From positions 7,295,130 through 7,359,129 of the forward strand of contig CM037474.1 in NCBI GenBank assembly GCA_021014325.1: DNA of 64,000 nt, in the 5' to 3' direction. The first letter of the stretch is position 1, and the number at the start of each line of letters is the position of its first letter. The notes beneath the pieces are model-generated. The model saw only the letters and a program-made list of their open reading frames with translations, was not told the DNA's origin and ran no database searches. The translations under genes were made by a program, and so were the position numbers. Positions 12,460-24,400 of this stretch are shown here, piece after piece. Source of the DNA: Plazaster borealis (lineage: Eukaryota > Echinodermata > Asteroidea > Forcipulatida > Labidiasteridae).

Positions 12460-15400
12460 ATGGCTGATACTTTTCATTTTGCGATGGAAACTCCTCCGGA
12501 TTCGATGTTTTCAGAGATACAGACTCTGAATAAATTCAATGAAGAGGTAACAGCAAGTTTTTATTATGAAGCTTATTATACATTTATGGAAATTATTTGT
12601 ATCAGCAATGATGTATTTGAGTGCAGAGCTAGCTGTGCCACTGCACGTTGCAAACTGGATCTATCTGCACTCGGGCAACTCAAATTTTGTGGGCGTAAAA
12701 ACGTTGGACCCGCCCCCTGGCCATGGCCCTGGCGAGCTCCAGAGAAACAGCATGTCTAGCTTTGAATTGATAGAAATGTCTGCTTGTAATGTAACATTGG
12801 TCCAATTTAACAGAGATGCTTAATTTAAGCAGAAATTGTCGCTTAGAAAACTCTGCTAGGCAAAAAATAATGCAGGATACACACACCACCACCAGTCTCA
12901 GCATGTTAGCTCAGTCAGTCAGTCAGACTCTCAGACTCAAGAGTCAGAATCAGTGTTTCTCACAATTGCACATGCTAGCCCTGTAGGTAGGACATCAGTG
13001 CCACTCAGTGCAGTGGCACTGATGTCCTTCCTACCTGGGTATAAAGCTTCTCTACATGTGAAAAAAAAATTTGACTAATATTTTTTCATATTTTTACCTG
13101 ATTTGAGAAGCTGAAATTCCGTTCATGAAATTATTTCCGAAAAAAAATCAAACCTGTAAATCTTAATATTGTTGAAGAAGAAAAAAGTGGATAATTCTCT
13201 TCATCATTTTGCCTCTTGTCGATTAATGAAAGTACAGGGTAAATACAACTCAAAATGTTAAGTCCGTCCAGTTACCCTCTTGTGTTTTCAACAGCCACCC
13301 CCCTCTCTTCCCAGGGTCACTGATGTCCTTCCTACCTGGGTTTAAAGCTTCTCTACGATGTGAAAAATAAATTGACTTATATTTTTTCATATTTTTACCT
13401 GATTTGAGAAGCTGAAAATCCGTTCATGAAATTATTTCCGAAAAAAATCGCAGATCCACGCTAGCGTTTTAAACATCATGTACCGATTAACATGTGGGCA
13501 GTTGTGCACATGCGCAAAATTCATAGCAACTCCATCGACTTCCGGGTAAATTCATCAATCAAGTGTGCGAACGGGTGTAGTTCAGAAAGTTCAATAGAGA
13601 TGTCAATTTCCATTTTATTTCCAAGTTAAAATCATCCAAGGATAAAATTTACAATTCTGACCCCAGCAGGCATGGAGTTCGTGACACAAGGAATATGTGA
13701 ACGAAGTTTCAGCTTGCTCCATCAGGTATAAATATGAAAAATTTTCGCAATGGTACGGGACCTTTATACCCTGGACTCTGTCACGTTGTATGCAACGGAG
13801 GAGTCCAACCTGGGGCCGATTTCACAAAGAGATAAGACTAGTCTTATGGCCATTTTCACAATCAGTGGTGTAACTTTGTTTCCAAGGGTCAAAAATTTCA
13901 AACCTAAAATATTTAATTGTTTCCTTTAAAAAATTCTTAGTTGAGACATATATTCTAGGAAATCAATGGTTTTGGAGCTTGATTTATCCATTATTGTCAC
14001 CAAAATTGATGGTAAACTTGATTTGAGGCCTGAAATATGACAAAAACTGAATTTTTGGGGTGCAGATTTATTAGTACCCCAAATGACTGCATACTGAGTT
14101 AAGGCATGTTTTGTTGTAAAGTATTAGTAACAGCTCCAAACTAAAAACCAGAAATCCCCAAACTGAAGTACATTTTTTTGAGAAATAATATTGAATCCCA
14201 TTTTAGTGTAAAAATCACAATTTGTCAGACAATTTTTAAATTTAAAACATTTTCCTAGAATAGTGGCTAAGTCTTATGCCTTGTACAAACAGTCTTCACA
14301 TGGGCCAACATACCTGTGAAGGAAACATGAAAATCCCATGAACTGTCCAAGAGTTGGAATTTTTCGGGTTCAGTGTTTCGGAGGTTACTGTTAACAACTG
14401 CTGTATGTTTCGGAGGTTACATAAGTGTTAACATACCTCTGACTAGAGTTAAGGAATCCCTACAAAGAACAAAGTATTTTCATAAGCTAATCATGTTATT
14501 AATCCATCAAAGGGGCAGGAAAACATTTGCATTGTTTCAACTCTGGTATTCTTGCATCATACTTTAGCATCAAACAAATGTTGGCAATATTCATAAACCA
14601 CTTCAAAGGCTATTTATAGAGTTAACAAGTAAGGTGGACTGTTTACATGTAGTTTTATTCAGTTCTAAAGAAGCCTTGTGATGGAGACACTTATTATATT
14701 TGAAGAAAATCATCTTAAATATATATTTCTGGCTTCTAAAGCAGTTCTCAGGTTACTGTTAGCAACTGCTGTATGTTTCGGAGGTTACATGTACGTGTTA
14801 ACATGTACCTCTGACTAGAGTTAAGGAATCCCTACAAAGAATAAAGTATTTTCATAAGCTAATCAAGTTATTAATCCATCAAAGGGGCAGGAAAACATTT
14901 GCATTGTTTTAACTCTGGTGTTCTTGCATCATAGGCCTACTTTTTAAAACATCAAACAAAGGTTGGCAATATTCATAAACCACTTCAAAGGCAATTTATA
15001 GAGTTAACAAGTAAGGTGGACTGCTTACATGTAGTTTTATTCAGTTCTAAAGAAGCCTCGTGATGGAGACACTTATTATATTTGAACAAAATCATCTTAA
15101 ATATATATTTCTGGCTTCTAAAGCAGTATTTCTGAGGTTACTGTCAACAACTGCTGTATGTTTCGGAGGTTACATAAGTGTTAACATACCTCTGACTAGA
15201 GTTAAGGAATCCCTACAAAGAACAAAGTATTTTCATAAGCTAATCATGTTATTAATCCATCAAAGGGGCAGGAAAACATTTGTATTGTTTCACCTCTGGT
15301 TTTCTTGCATCATACTTTAGCATCAAACAAATATTGACAATATTCACAAACCACTACAAAGGCCATTTATAGAGTTAACAAGTAAGGTGGACTGTTTATA

Positions 15401-18400
15401 GTTTTGAAGAAGCCTCGTAATGGAGACGTTCAGTAAGATACATTGTGTAACCATCTTAAATTGTTATTTCTGGTTCTGCGAATTGGCATTAAGTTATAAA
15501 CACACATGTACTCAAAAAGTCTCCAATACTTTAGAGTATTTGCTGATAAATTTGTACTTTAAAAACCCTAACTCCCTTCATGGTGTGTGCAAACTCATAT
15601 TAAAATTGGAACGATTTAGTTAGAACTGTGAGGGTAGCCCTCATACAACATACATTTTAGCTAGTTTTTTAAGATGCACTGCAGGTGTGTAGATGGAACA
15701 TATAGGGCCTACATGTAGAATCAACGTTTTAGTACTTGTCGAACCATGTACTAATCCCTTATACTATAGTAATTTGCACTAAATTGCCTCTTAAACCATT
15801 GTTGATTTTTGAAGTAAGCCCATAGGGTGCACCCCACTAAAATTGTGAGAAAACAGATCATCGTTCTCAATAATATTTTGTTGGCCCTCAAAATATTCTC
15901 TATCTAGACAGATTTGAAAACCCAATAAAAGGGATATACAGTGTAAAACAAAATTCCAATTTCAGTTCTGGTGTTGTTGACTTCCAACCTTTTTTGGGGG
16001 TATTAATCTCTTCTTAACCTTCCCTAACATAGCCCAAACCCTAAACAAAACCTAAACCCTACTTTAGCCTCGAACCGAATTCTGGCCCTTTAGTCCTACC
16101 CAGACTGCCGAATAAGTCACCGAAATGAGTCAAAGACTAAAGAAAAAGCCATTACATGTTTCTACGTGGGGAATACTACTCCCATCTCTGCTGAAAGCCT
16201 CTTTGAGAAAGTACGCAATCATGCCAACATTATTGTTTTCCTCTAGAGTACGTTTGATCCTCAGTTTAGGGTGTGTGGGGAGGAGGGCTGAATGTGTTGG
16301 CATGTGTTCGCGGGGGGAGGGGGGAGTTGGCATGTGTGCGGGTTGGGGGGAGGGGGGGCAGATTGTGTTGGCATAATATATGTACAGTAGGGGGCAGAAT
16401 GTGTTGATGAATTGGCGTGTGTATGGGGGGGGGGGTAGCCGGGGATAATGGTTGTTCAATCTAGTAAATTATGTGGCCAACTAGACTCTCATTGAACTTT
16501 CAAATTCTATGCAACTTTCATCAAGTCCCTTTCAAGTCCCTTTCATCAAGTCATCCTTCAAGCATTAGAAGCCCTGCCCCCCCCCCCCAGCTCATGGTAC
16601 CAACGTCAGGGGTAAAAATACAGGGCAAAAAACTTATATTGTACATAGTACTGTTGGGTCTTTTACAGACCAACATTTTGACCACTGCAATGAACAGACC
16701 CCCTATATAGTTATTGTTTGTTTGCCCGTGCCCCCCCCCCCCCCATCCTTTGCTATCACCGGGGACCCTCCCCATATAGAGGGTGACTGAAAAAAATAAA
16801 AAATCACTTTCCGAAATTTTCATCAGAAGTATAGTAGGATACTGTTAGGACCCAAAAGTCTGTGGATAACATGATAAGAAATAGTTTGATATATATGCAG
16901 GCACTGCTCATTCATTTGAAGTGCACAAAACACCAGTGATACATGTAGTGGTTTTTTTTAACTATAAGGCTGCTATTTTTCAGCAAAATTTTTAATGAAA
17001 TTTTCCCATTATATGATATGAGGGGTCTATTTATAGGGTTGCACCCCTCAAGAATCATTCAATTACTGCTACATTGTGTATACTGCAATGAGTAAGTGTA
17101 TATTTAGTTCAGTCTGCATTAAAAATGCAGGTTGAGTGAGTTGTAAACAAGCTAATGTAACCTCCGAAACACATTGTTATTGACAACATGACTTCTTTAT
17201 GTTGTGTGCAAATTAAGCCATGGAAGAATTTGAACAAAAATGAAGTGTTAACATTAAAAGCAGGAATGGTTTGACAATGGTTTGACCAACTGCAGTTACA
17301 AAAAAGTTGAATTTCTTGAAAATATTGTCGTCAAAAAACCTTTACAACTGTGTTTTGTTTTGGAAATGTTACACAAATTACTAAAGATTGCAGCCTAAGA
17401 AAAAAATCAGAGGTAAACTAGACTTTTTTTGTTGTTTTGCCAATAATTCTAAGTGGGTAAAGAAGCAAAAAAAGAAAAAAGTTAAAAGAAAATAGTGCAT
17501 TGTACCTACAAATTATAGATATGTGTTGTAAACGTTAACATGTAACCTCCGAAACAGGTTTTTTCAGAGTCATGTGTTCAAACAGCACCCTTTCTTGATT
17601 CTTTCCTTACAAACCTAATTATTTTAATCCCTATGACTGCAGTGTTAATACACATCATCTTCAGGTCTGAGAGAATTTTCTTAGAGATGTAAACTTATTG
17701 AAACCAAACTGAAATGTTTCGGAGGTTACATTGTGTTTCGGAGGTTACCAGTGTTAACGGAAATGTAAAATTACACAAAAAATCCAAAAGTCAATGTTTT
17801 TTTACAAAGATATTTTCTATGAATGATGGGCTGTCTTATCAGTTCTTTTTAGTTTATTCACTTCATTACCACCTTTTATCATTTCAGAGTTAGACCCTAT
17901 AATCCAATGTTTCGGAGGTTACGAAACTGTTAACAGAAAAGTTAACAAACATATTTGAAAGCATGCAATCTTTCGAAGATGCCACTCGGCCAATAAAAAA
18001 AACATTTTAAACAAAAATAGATGTAATCAGCAGCAACAAGCTTGAAAATGTGGGATAATTGCCATTTCCAAATATGAGAAGTGATGCATAATATATTGAC
18101 AGTAAAAGTTAACGGAAAATGTAACCTCCGAAACACGATATCCCTCAGGACATAGTGTCAAAACGGAAAAAGATTCAGAGGTCAAAATTATATGGCAGAA
18201 AGGTCCATCCCTTGTACTCAATCATAACCAAAAAGCAACCTGAAATTGCATGCATAACAGCAAAAATAGGTTGAATAACAAAAGGTATAACAAAACGGAT
18301 CGCTCAATGTGGTAGGATTGACCCCCTTCTGGGGTATGGGATATCCATATGAAGAATCACAGGAACTTTATTAAGCTACCCGAGGTAGCCCCTACCCAGG

Positions 18401-21400
18401 ATAGTTGCATGACCAAAAATCTAAGAATTCTATCCACTGGTTAAAAAAATACAGACCCAAACCTCAAAAAATTCAAAGTTACACCACTGATTGTGAAAAT
18501 GGCCTTATCTGAAGTTAGGACCAGTAACTGGTCGTAACTTAAGACAAGTCCTATCTCTTAGCATTGCCTAGGACTAGTCCTAAGTTAGGAAGAGTTTTGT
18601 GAAATCGACCCCAGGGGCTAATAGTCTACATACATACATTAGGGTGTCTTTCTTGAAAAAAGATTTCTCCAAAAACAAACTCTGTATTATTGAGCTTGAG
18701 CCTATGACAAAAAATCTAACCTGTAAATCTTAATATTGCAGAAGAAAAAAGTGGATAATTCTCTTCATCTTTTTGCCTCTTGATTTAGATTAATGAAAGA
18801 ACAGGGTAAATACAATTCAAAATGTTAAGTCCAGTAAACCCTCTTGTGTTTTCAACAGCCACCCCCCTCTCTTCCCAGGGTCATAAAGATCATGAGAATT
18901 ATGAAATTGTTAACAGTACCAGTAGTATACTGTATAGTAAGGTTAGCAGTGTATTGTCATTAAATGTTTCTTTCTGATGTATAACTGGTAGCGATCACAA
19001 GTTCACAAACACCAACCAGTTTAATGGTTGAATGAAGTTACATTCACACACTCTAAAATAAATTAACACATTTTAAAAATTTATTATTCACACTTTACTT
19101 CGACATGAAGATGGATTTGCACTTCAGATGAATCTTAACTCTTTGTGAAATCAAGCCCAGAAAATGTACGCCGGGCTGGTGTTAAAGGCATCGTACACAT
19201 TTGGAAATTGTCAAAGACCAGTGTTCTCACTTGGTGTATCCCAACATATGCATAAAAATAACAAGCCTGTGAAAATTTGGGCTCAATTGGTCATCGAAGT
19301 TGCAAGAAAATTATGAAAGAAAAAACACCCTTGTTGTACAAATTTGTGTGCTTTCAGATTAGGAATAAAAACTTCTTGCAAGAAGTTTTTATTATTTTAG
19401 TGAGAAATTATCTCTTTCTCAAAAACTATGTTACTTCAGAGGGAGTCGTTTCCTACAATGTTTTAAATACTATCAACAGCTTCGTTGCTTGTTACCAAGT
19501 AAGTTTTTATGCTAATATTTGTTTTGAGTCATTACCAAATGTGTACGATACCTTTAAGGGTTAAAATGATAACATTAACACAGAGCTTTATTTTTGGGAA
19601 AACTTTTTAAGACAATCCATTCGCAGTTACTATAGGATGAGCTACCAAGTAAGTTGAGCCGATAGCCTTACCAAGCTCATAGTTCTAGGAGAATCAATAA
19701 AATAGTTGTGTACAGTTACTGTTTTCGTCCAAGACCATGTCAGAGATTATAGAAAATGGAACTAAAGACATGACTGATCCTCAAAAGTAAACAAAACATC
19801 TGATATTATTGTTAAAATAGCCTATAGGAGGATTATTTAAATAAGTGCCTTGGATGACAACTTTTATCAACATTGTCCATGATTTTCTTACAGCAATTCA
19901 AACAAATAGTTACCATTGTCTTAACCTTCCTTCTGGAGCCAGCAAAGGTAAGTTTGTTATTTATTCTGCATATGATATTTGGATAGCTCAGTATACAAAT
20001 TATGGAAAATGCCAAATATGACCGCCGCTTTTTCACTCATTTTGACCAGAAGCATAATTATATCTGGGTAAATTAGATGCTATTTTCGGTCACAATGATT
20101 GAAAAAATGATTTAGTTACTTTCCCTTAATGTTTGTTTGTAATAGTAATTTGCCACATTGGAAACTTTAATTTGGAAATCAGGAATATTTGAATAATAAT
20201 TTAACAGGTTGACTGCTTTGCAATCATTGTTTAATTGTTTACAACAAAACTAGCAGTATTGTAGTCAAGACATGGATGTCCAAGACCAAGACCTAAAGGT
20301 CCAAGACCGAGACCAAACCCCTTTTTTCTTAACAAATCAATTGTTTTGCAGTCATTATTTACAAACTAGCAGTTTTGTGGTCAAGACATGGATGTTCGAT
20401 ACCAATACCTGAAGGTCCAAGATCAAGACTAAGAGAAAGACAAAAAGACCCTTTGGTCTGAAGGGGTAACCAAGACCACGACCTGAAGGTCCAAGACCTG
20501 ACGGTCCAAGGCAGAGAGCATTAAAAGTTAATCAATAATTGAACATGTTGAATAATAACAAAATGTACTTGTCAATTTTCTGAAAAGGGTCTTGTTATAA
20601 AAGTGTGCAATATAGGCAATTCACAATACAGTGCGCCCTCTATAGCTTACCCAGGAGACTCAGGGAGAGGCAATTTTTGGACAGTGCAATGTGGGAAAAC
20701 ACAGCACCCGCCATGCATCCCGCCTCAAACTAATTAGTCAGGTCTCGGTCTGAGATCAGTGAAATGTTTTAGCCCTCCACAGTCTTAGATCAAGAGCAAG
20801 ACTGAAACCACAGGGTATCGAGACTAAGACTAAGACCAACATAAGCTGGTCTTGAAACCTGCCACATTGCAGAGTGCAAACAGAATTTCCATACATCATG
20901 CAAAGAGTCAAATCTTGCCAATTACAATAGCTGCATAAGCATTCCTTTTAAGTTGAAAATGTTCACTCCTGGTTGCAGGACCATTTGTAGCTACAACTGA
21001 TTAAGTGATGTTTCTCCTGATTTGTTATTTCAGTCCAGTCAGTTGGTAGTTCATCTTGATGACTTTGCCAGAGATGAAGGCATCAGTGCAGCCCCTTTAA
21101 GAAATATTGTAAGAAGCCTCATTACAATACTCAACAGTAAGTCAAAACACTAGTATTTCTGATTTATTTAATGTTTCAGGGACCGAGTGAGCTTTCTTAA
21201 ATTAAAGTAGTTTTTAGTAATATATCAGGCCTCGAAATTACCGACAATTGCCGTCGGTGCCCTGTGCCATTGCCGCGATGCCCTCGAAATTACCGACAAT
21301 TCACGGCAATATATTGCGGTGCCCTTTTTTATCCAACTGCCGTCGGTGCCCTTTAGTAAATATGTAACATGCATATTAAATGGCAGCTTACACGTTTACA

Positions 21401-24400
21401 TTTTTATGGTTCGGAGAACCATTGAAAATTTACTTGACAGTTCGTGAAATACAGACCACATTGCGATCACGATGTACACAACGCACTCCCCGTGACACGC
21501 AAGCAGTCACGTCGTTTACAATTTACAGGCTTGTAGTCTTTGTTTTGTGCGTGCTAAGAATCATTCAACGCGAGAGGGCGTTTTAAAATAATGTGATAGC
21601 ATAAGAGTAAACGCCCTCTATTGATGAAATATACAGTGCATTACGCGATAGCATACAAAACCAGTTACAGACGCCTTGACGAAAGACTTTACGTGTCTGC
21701 GCATGCTTGGGAAAAAAGGGTTTTCCCCAAAACATGGAATATCACACCGCTGGTGCGCGGGCTAATACCGAATACAGCACTGTCCTCGCTGGTGTGCACG
21801 CACATTCCGTCGACAGCATGGTGTGCTGAGCAAGTTCCTTGGAAATGTTTAGCTTGTTTACGAAAAACTACGCAACGTGTGCTTCTTTTACAAAAATGAC
21901 ACAATTTAGAATACCCTGGATGAACACAAGGATTATTATACTGTATAATGTAAGATTTGTTTCCTATTTGTTTGTTTAGTTATGCAGGGTTTTTGCAATG
22001 TTTTTGATCACATGCACGGTTGTGCAGGTTTTTTTTTAAGTTAAATTTTGTTTCTGAAACAGAAACGGTCAGCTGTCTTGTTAAATTTAGTTTTTGCCGT
22101 GATGCCCCCCAAATTCTACAAAAATGCCGTGGTGCCCTTTTTACACTTACAAAATTGCTGCGATGCCCTTCAAATTCTAGAAAAAGCAAGGCAATTATTG
22201 CCGTGCCCTTTTGAACACGAAGTTCGAGGCCTGAATATATTAATTGTAGTGTCAGTTTTACTGTAGTCATTCCAATATTTCCTTACTCATGGTTGTCATT
22301 ATCTTGTTTTAAATGAACACCTGTTTGATTGTGAGGTCATGTTTTCCAGAAAATAGCTGGCCAATTTGTTCTTCCTTTTTTAATGTGGTTTTCTACACAT
22401 TTTTGTGTGTGTGAGGTTCAAGTTTTCCATATTAAAAAAAGCAGGTATTTGGGACCAGCTGTTGCATGGCTTTAAACATTCAACATTATCCTAAATGAAA
22501 TCTATTTGAATGGTGATTATTACACTTTATGACTCTCTAAATTGTATTGAATGATTTATGTATGTTGAATATGTGTAGATGCAGTGAAGAGAAATATGAC
22601 TCCATCTCAGCTGAATGAAGACCTGGTTAATCTTGGTAAGTATAGCCAGCCTACATGCAGGCCTCGACAAATCGCCTGTCTGATTGCCCAGGACACGGTC
22701 GGGCAACCTGGACGTCTGAATGGTCTGCCCGATCGAGCAAGTGCTCTTATTGAAACACTAATGAGTTAAATATTACTTAATACAAAAAATACCGTTTTAT
22801 TCCACTGGTGAGTTCCAAGCATAAACAAAATCTAGCTAAGCATGTAAAAATCCACTAAAATTGACGTGTATTATCATCAAGCATGTCGTGTTGCGCCACC
22901 TTAACTAACATTGGTTAACACTGGTGTCCTTATTACATGCCTGCATTCATATGCACAATCGAGGGGAGCCAAGGAAACAATCTTGTACTCATGGTTCCCT
23001 CGTCCCCACCTTATTGGATAAGGCAGAAGTACTGGTAATGTTGCCATCACTTGATGCGCTGTGTGTAACCATGGAGGCTCAGCAACGTAGTTCCATCTCA
23101 TTGAAAAATAATATTTACTCACATTATGCTTTTTGTTTTCAAAATTTAGTTAAATATTCCACAAGTGCGTTGCTGATTTGTACAGATTATTAGTTCATCT
23201 CCGGTATCTCCGCTCATACTCTGATGCTGTCTGTATGAATCTTGAGCATATAAGTTATAATGGGTGTGGGTGGCTCATGGGGTGCAGAGTCATTCTCTTA
23301 TTCAAACATATCAATGTCATATCAACTTCTTCTTGAGCACTTGGCAGCAGGTCCATGTCCAGGGTTGTGCATCTACGTTTAATTTCCTAAACAGTAAATG
23401 AACCTTGTGACTTTTGGCTAACCATTCAACCGTTTCTACTGATTCCATTTAGCACATATGTATTTATTTATTTCTTCACTTATTAATTCTGGTTGTGAAG
23501 GCAAAGATTCCCAGAAAAGCAACTTAATCACTATACTAGGCAAGAACCACATGGAGAAGACAATGAAGGAAGTTTCAGCTTTACATGTATTTGTGGGAGT
23601 AAAACCCCAGAGAAATATTCAGGTAGGGGACTGAAAACCCAATCTGTATAGATCCCCCGGCGGGATCTGAACCGGGGCCAAGAGGTGGAAAGCAAGGAAT
23701 ACAACTGCTATGTCAACCTGACCACCAACCTGACCACCTTGTAAAAGCAACAGATGTCGACACACTTTCCAGGATGGATCAGGATTAAAAATAGAACACA
23801 GTCACAAAACCACAAGCCACAGTGTGGTGGCTACAAAGCAAAATGTATAACAAATTGTAAGGGATTGAATATGATGTGTTTACAAATTGTAGGGGATTAA
23901 GATAAGAGAGTTCCACCAACAAAAGGGATTTCAGTCATTCCTGTTTAGCCTCTGTCAGCTTCCTTTAATTTTTCTCTTGTGGTTTATTACTTGATTAACA
24001 AAATTTTGAAACTGATTTCAATGTTTTGGGGTTGTTTTTTTTTACCGTTAAACGGTTAACCGGACGTCCCAACCCTATCCAAAACTCACTGTTGATGTCT
24101 GTCTTGGGCCAGCAATTCATGGTGTCACATCTGCCTCCAACTTGGCTACTGGTGTCTTCTCCTACAGTTCAAAGAAAAGGCTATCATGTCTCTATTGTGT
24201 GTTCAATCCTCTGTTATGTTCACTAGTACATCTTGTTTTCCTGCACTCTTGAACGTAATTTAATTTTATTCTCCATTTTTACTCGGCACTTTGTCACAAA
24301 ATTGTCAATTGTTCTCATGTTATTCTTTTATATTAGTATGCAGGTCTCTGGTCTTATGGAGCTGTGGAGCATGACACTCCAGACCAGACATTTGATCCAT

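Larger units (their letters stand above)
13809..18615. mobile_element. 4.8-kb element with long terminal inverted repeats, no transposase seen
   Basis: The left end TGGGGCCGATTTCACAAA is mirrored at the right end by TTTGTGAAATCGACCCCA. The similarity continues inward for about 100 bp (GGCCATTTTCACAATCAGTG, then GTGTAACTTTG), interrupted by an extra 80-90 bp on the right built from AGGACTAGTCCTA-type palindromes. No flanking target duplication is obvious. The interior has a triplicated 370-bp unit, G-rich tracts and ten copies of a 15-mer, but no frame with a recognisable domain. It could be one large non-autonomous element or a segment caught between two copies of a small palindromic MITE in opposite orientation. 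Confidence 0.55.

Noticed and set aside
14373..15320. Repeated 64-codon frame (FRRLL..., then TRVKESLQRTKY)
   Set aside because: It arises from the tandem 370-bp unit. Copy 2 disrupts it with indels and no family similarity is seen.
21380..21899. Frames of 68-92 codons within the 1-kb inverted-repeat element, considered as transposase remnants
   Set aside because: No catalytic or DNA-binding motif of a transposase is recognisable; too short and unsupported.
22659..22760. Second CAGGCCTCGA element
   Set aside because: Only one end-like phrase is present and no partner end or target duplication was found.
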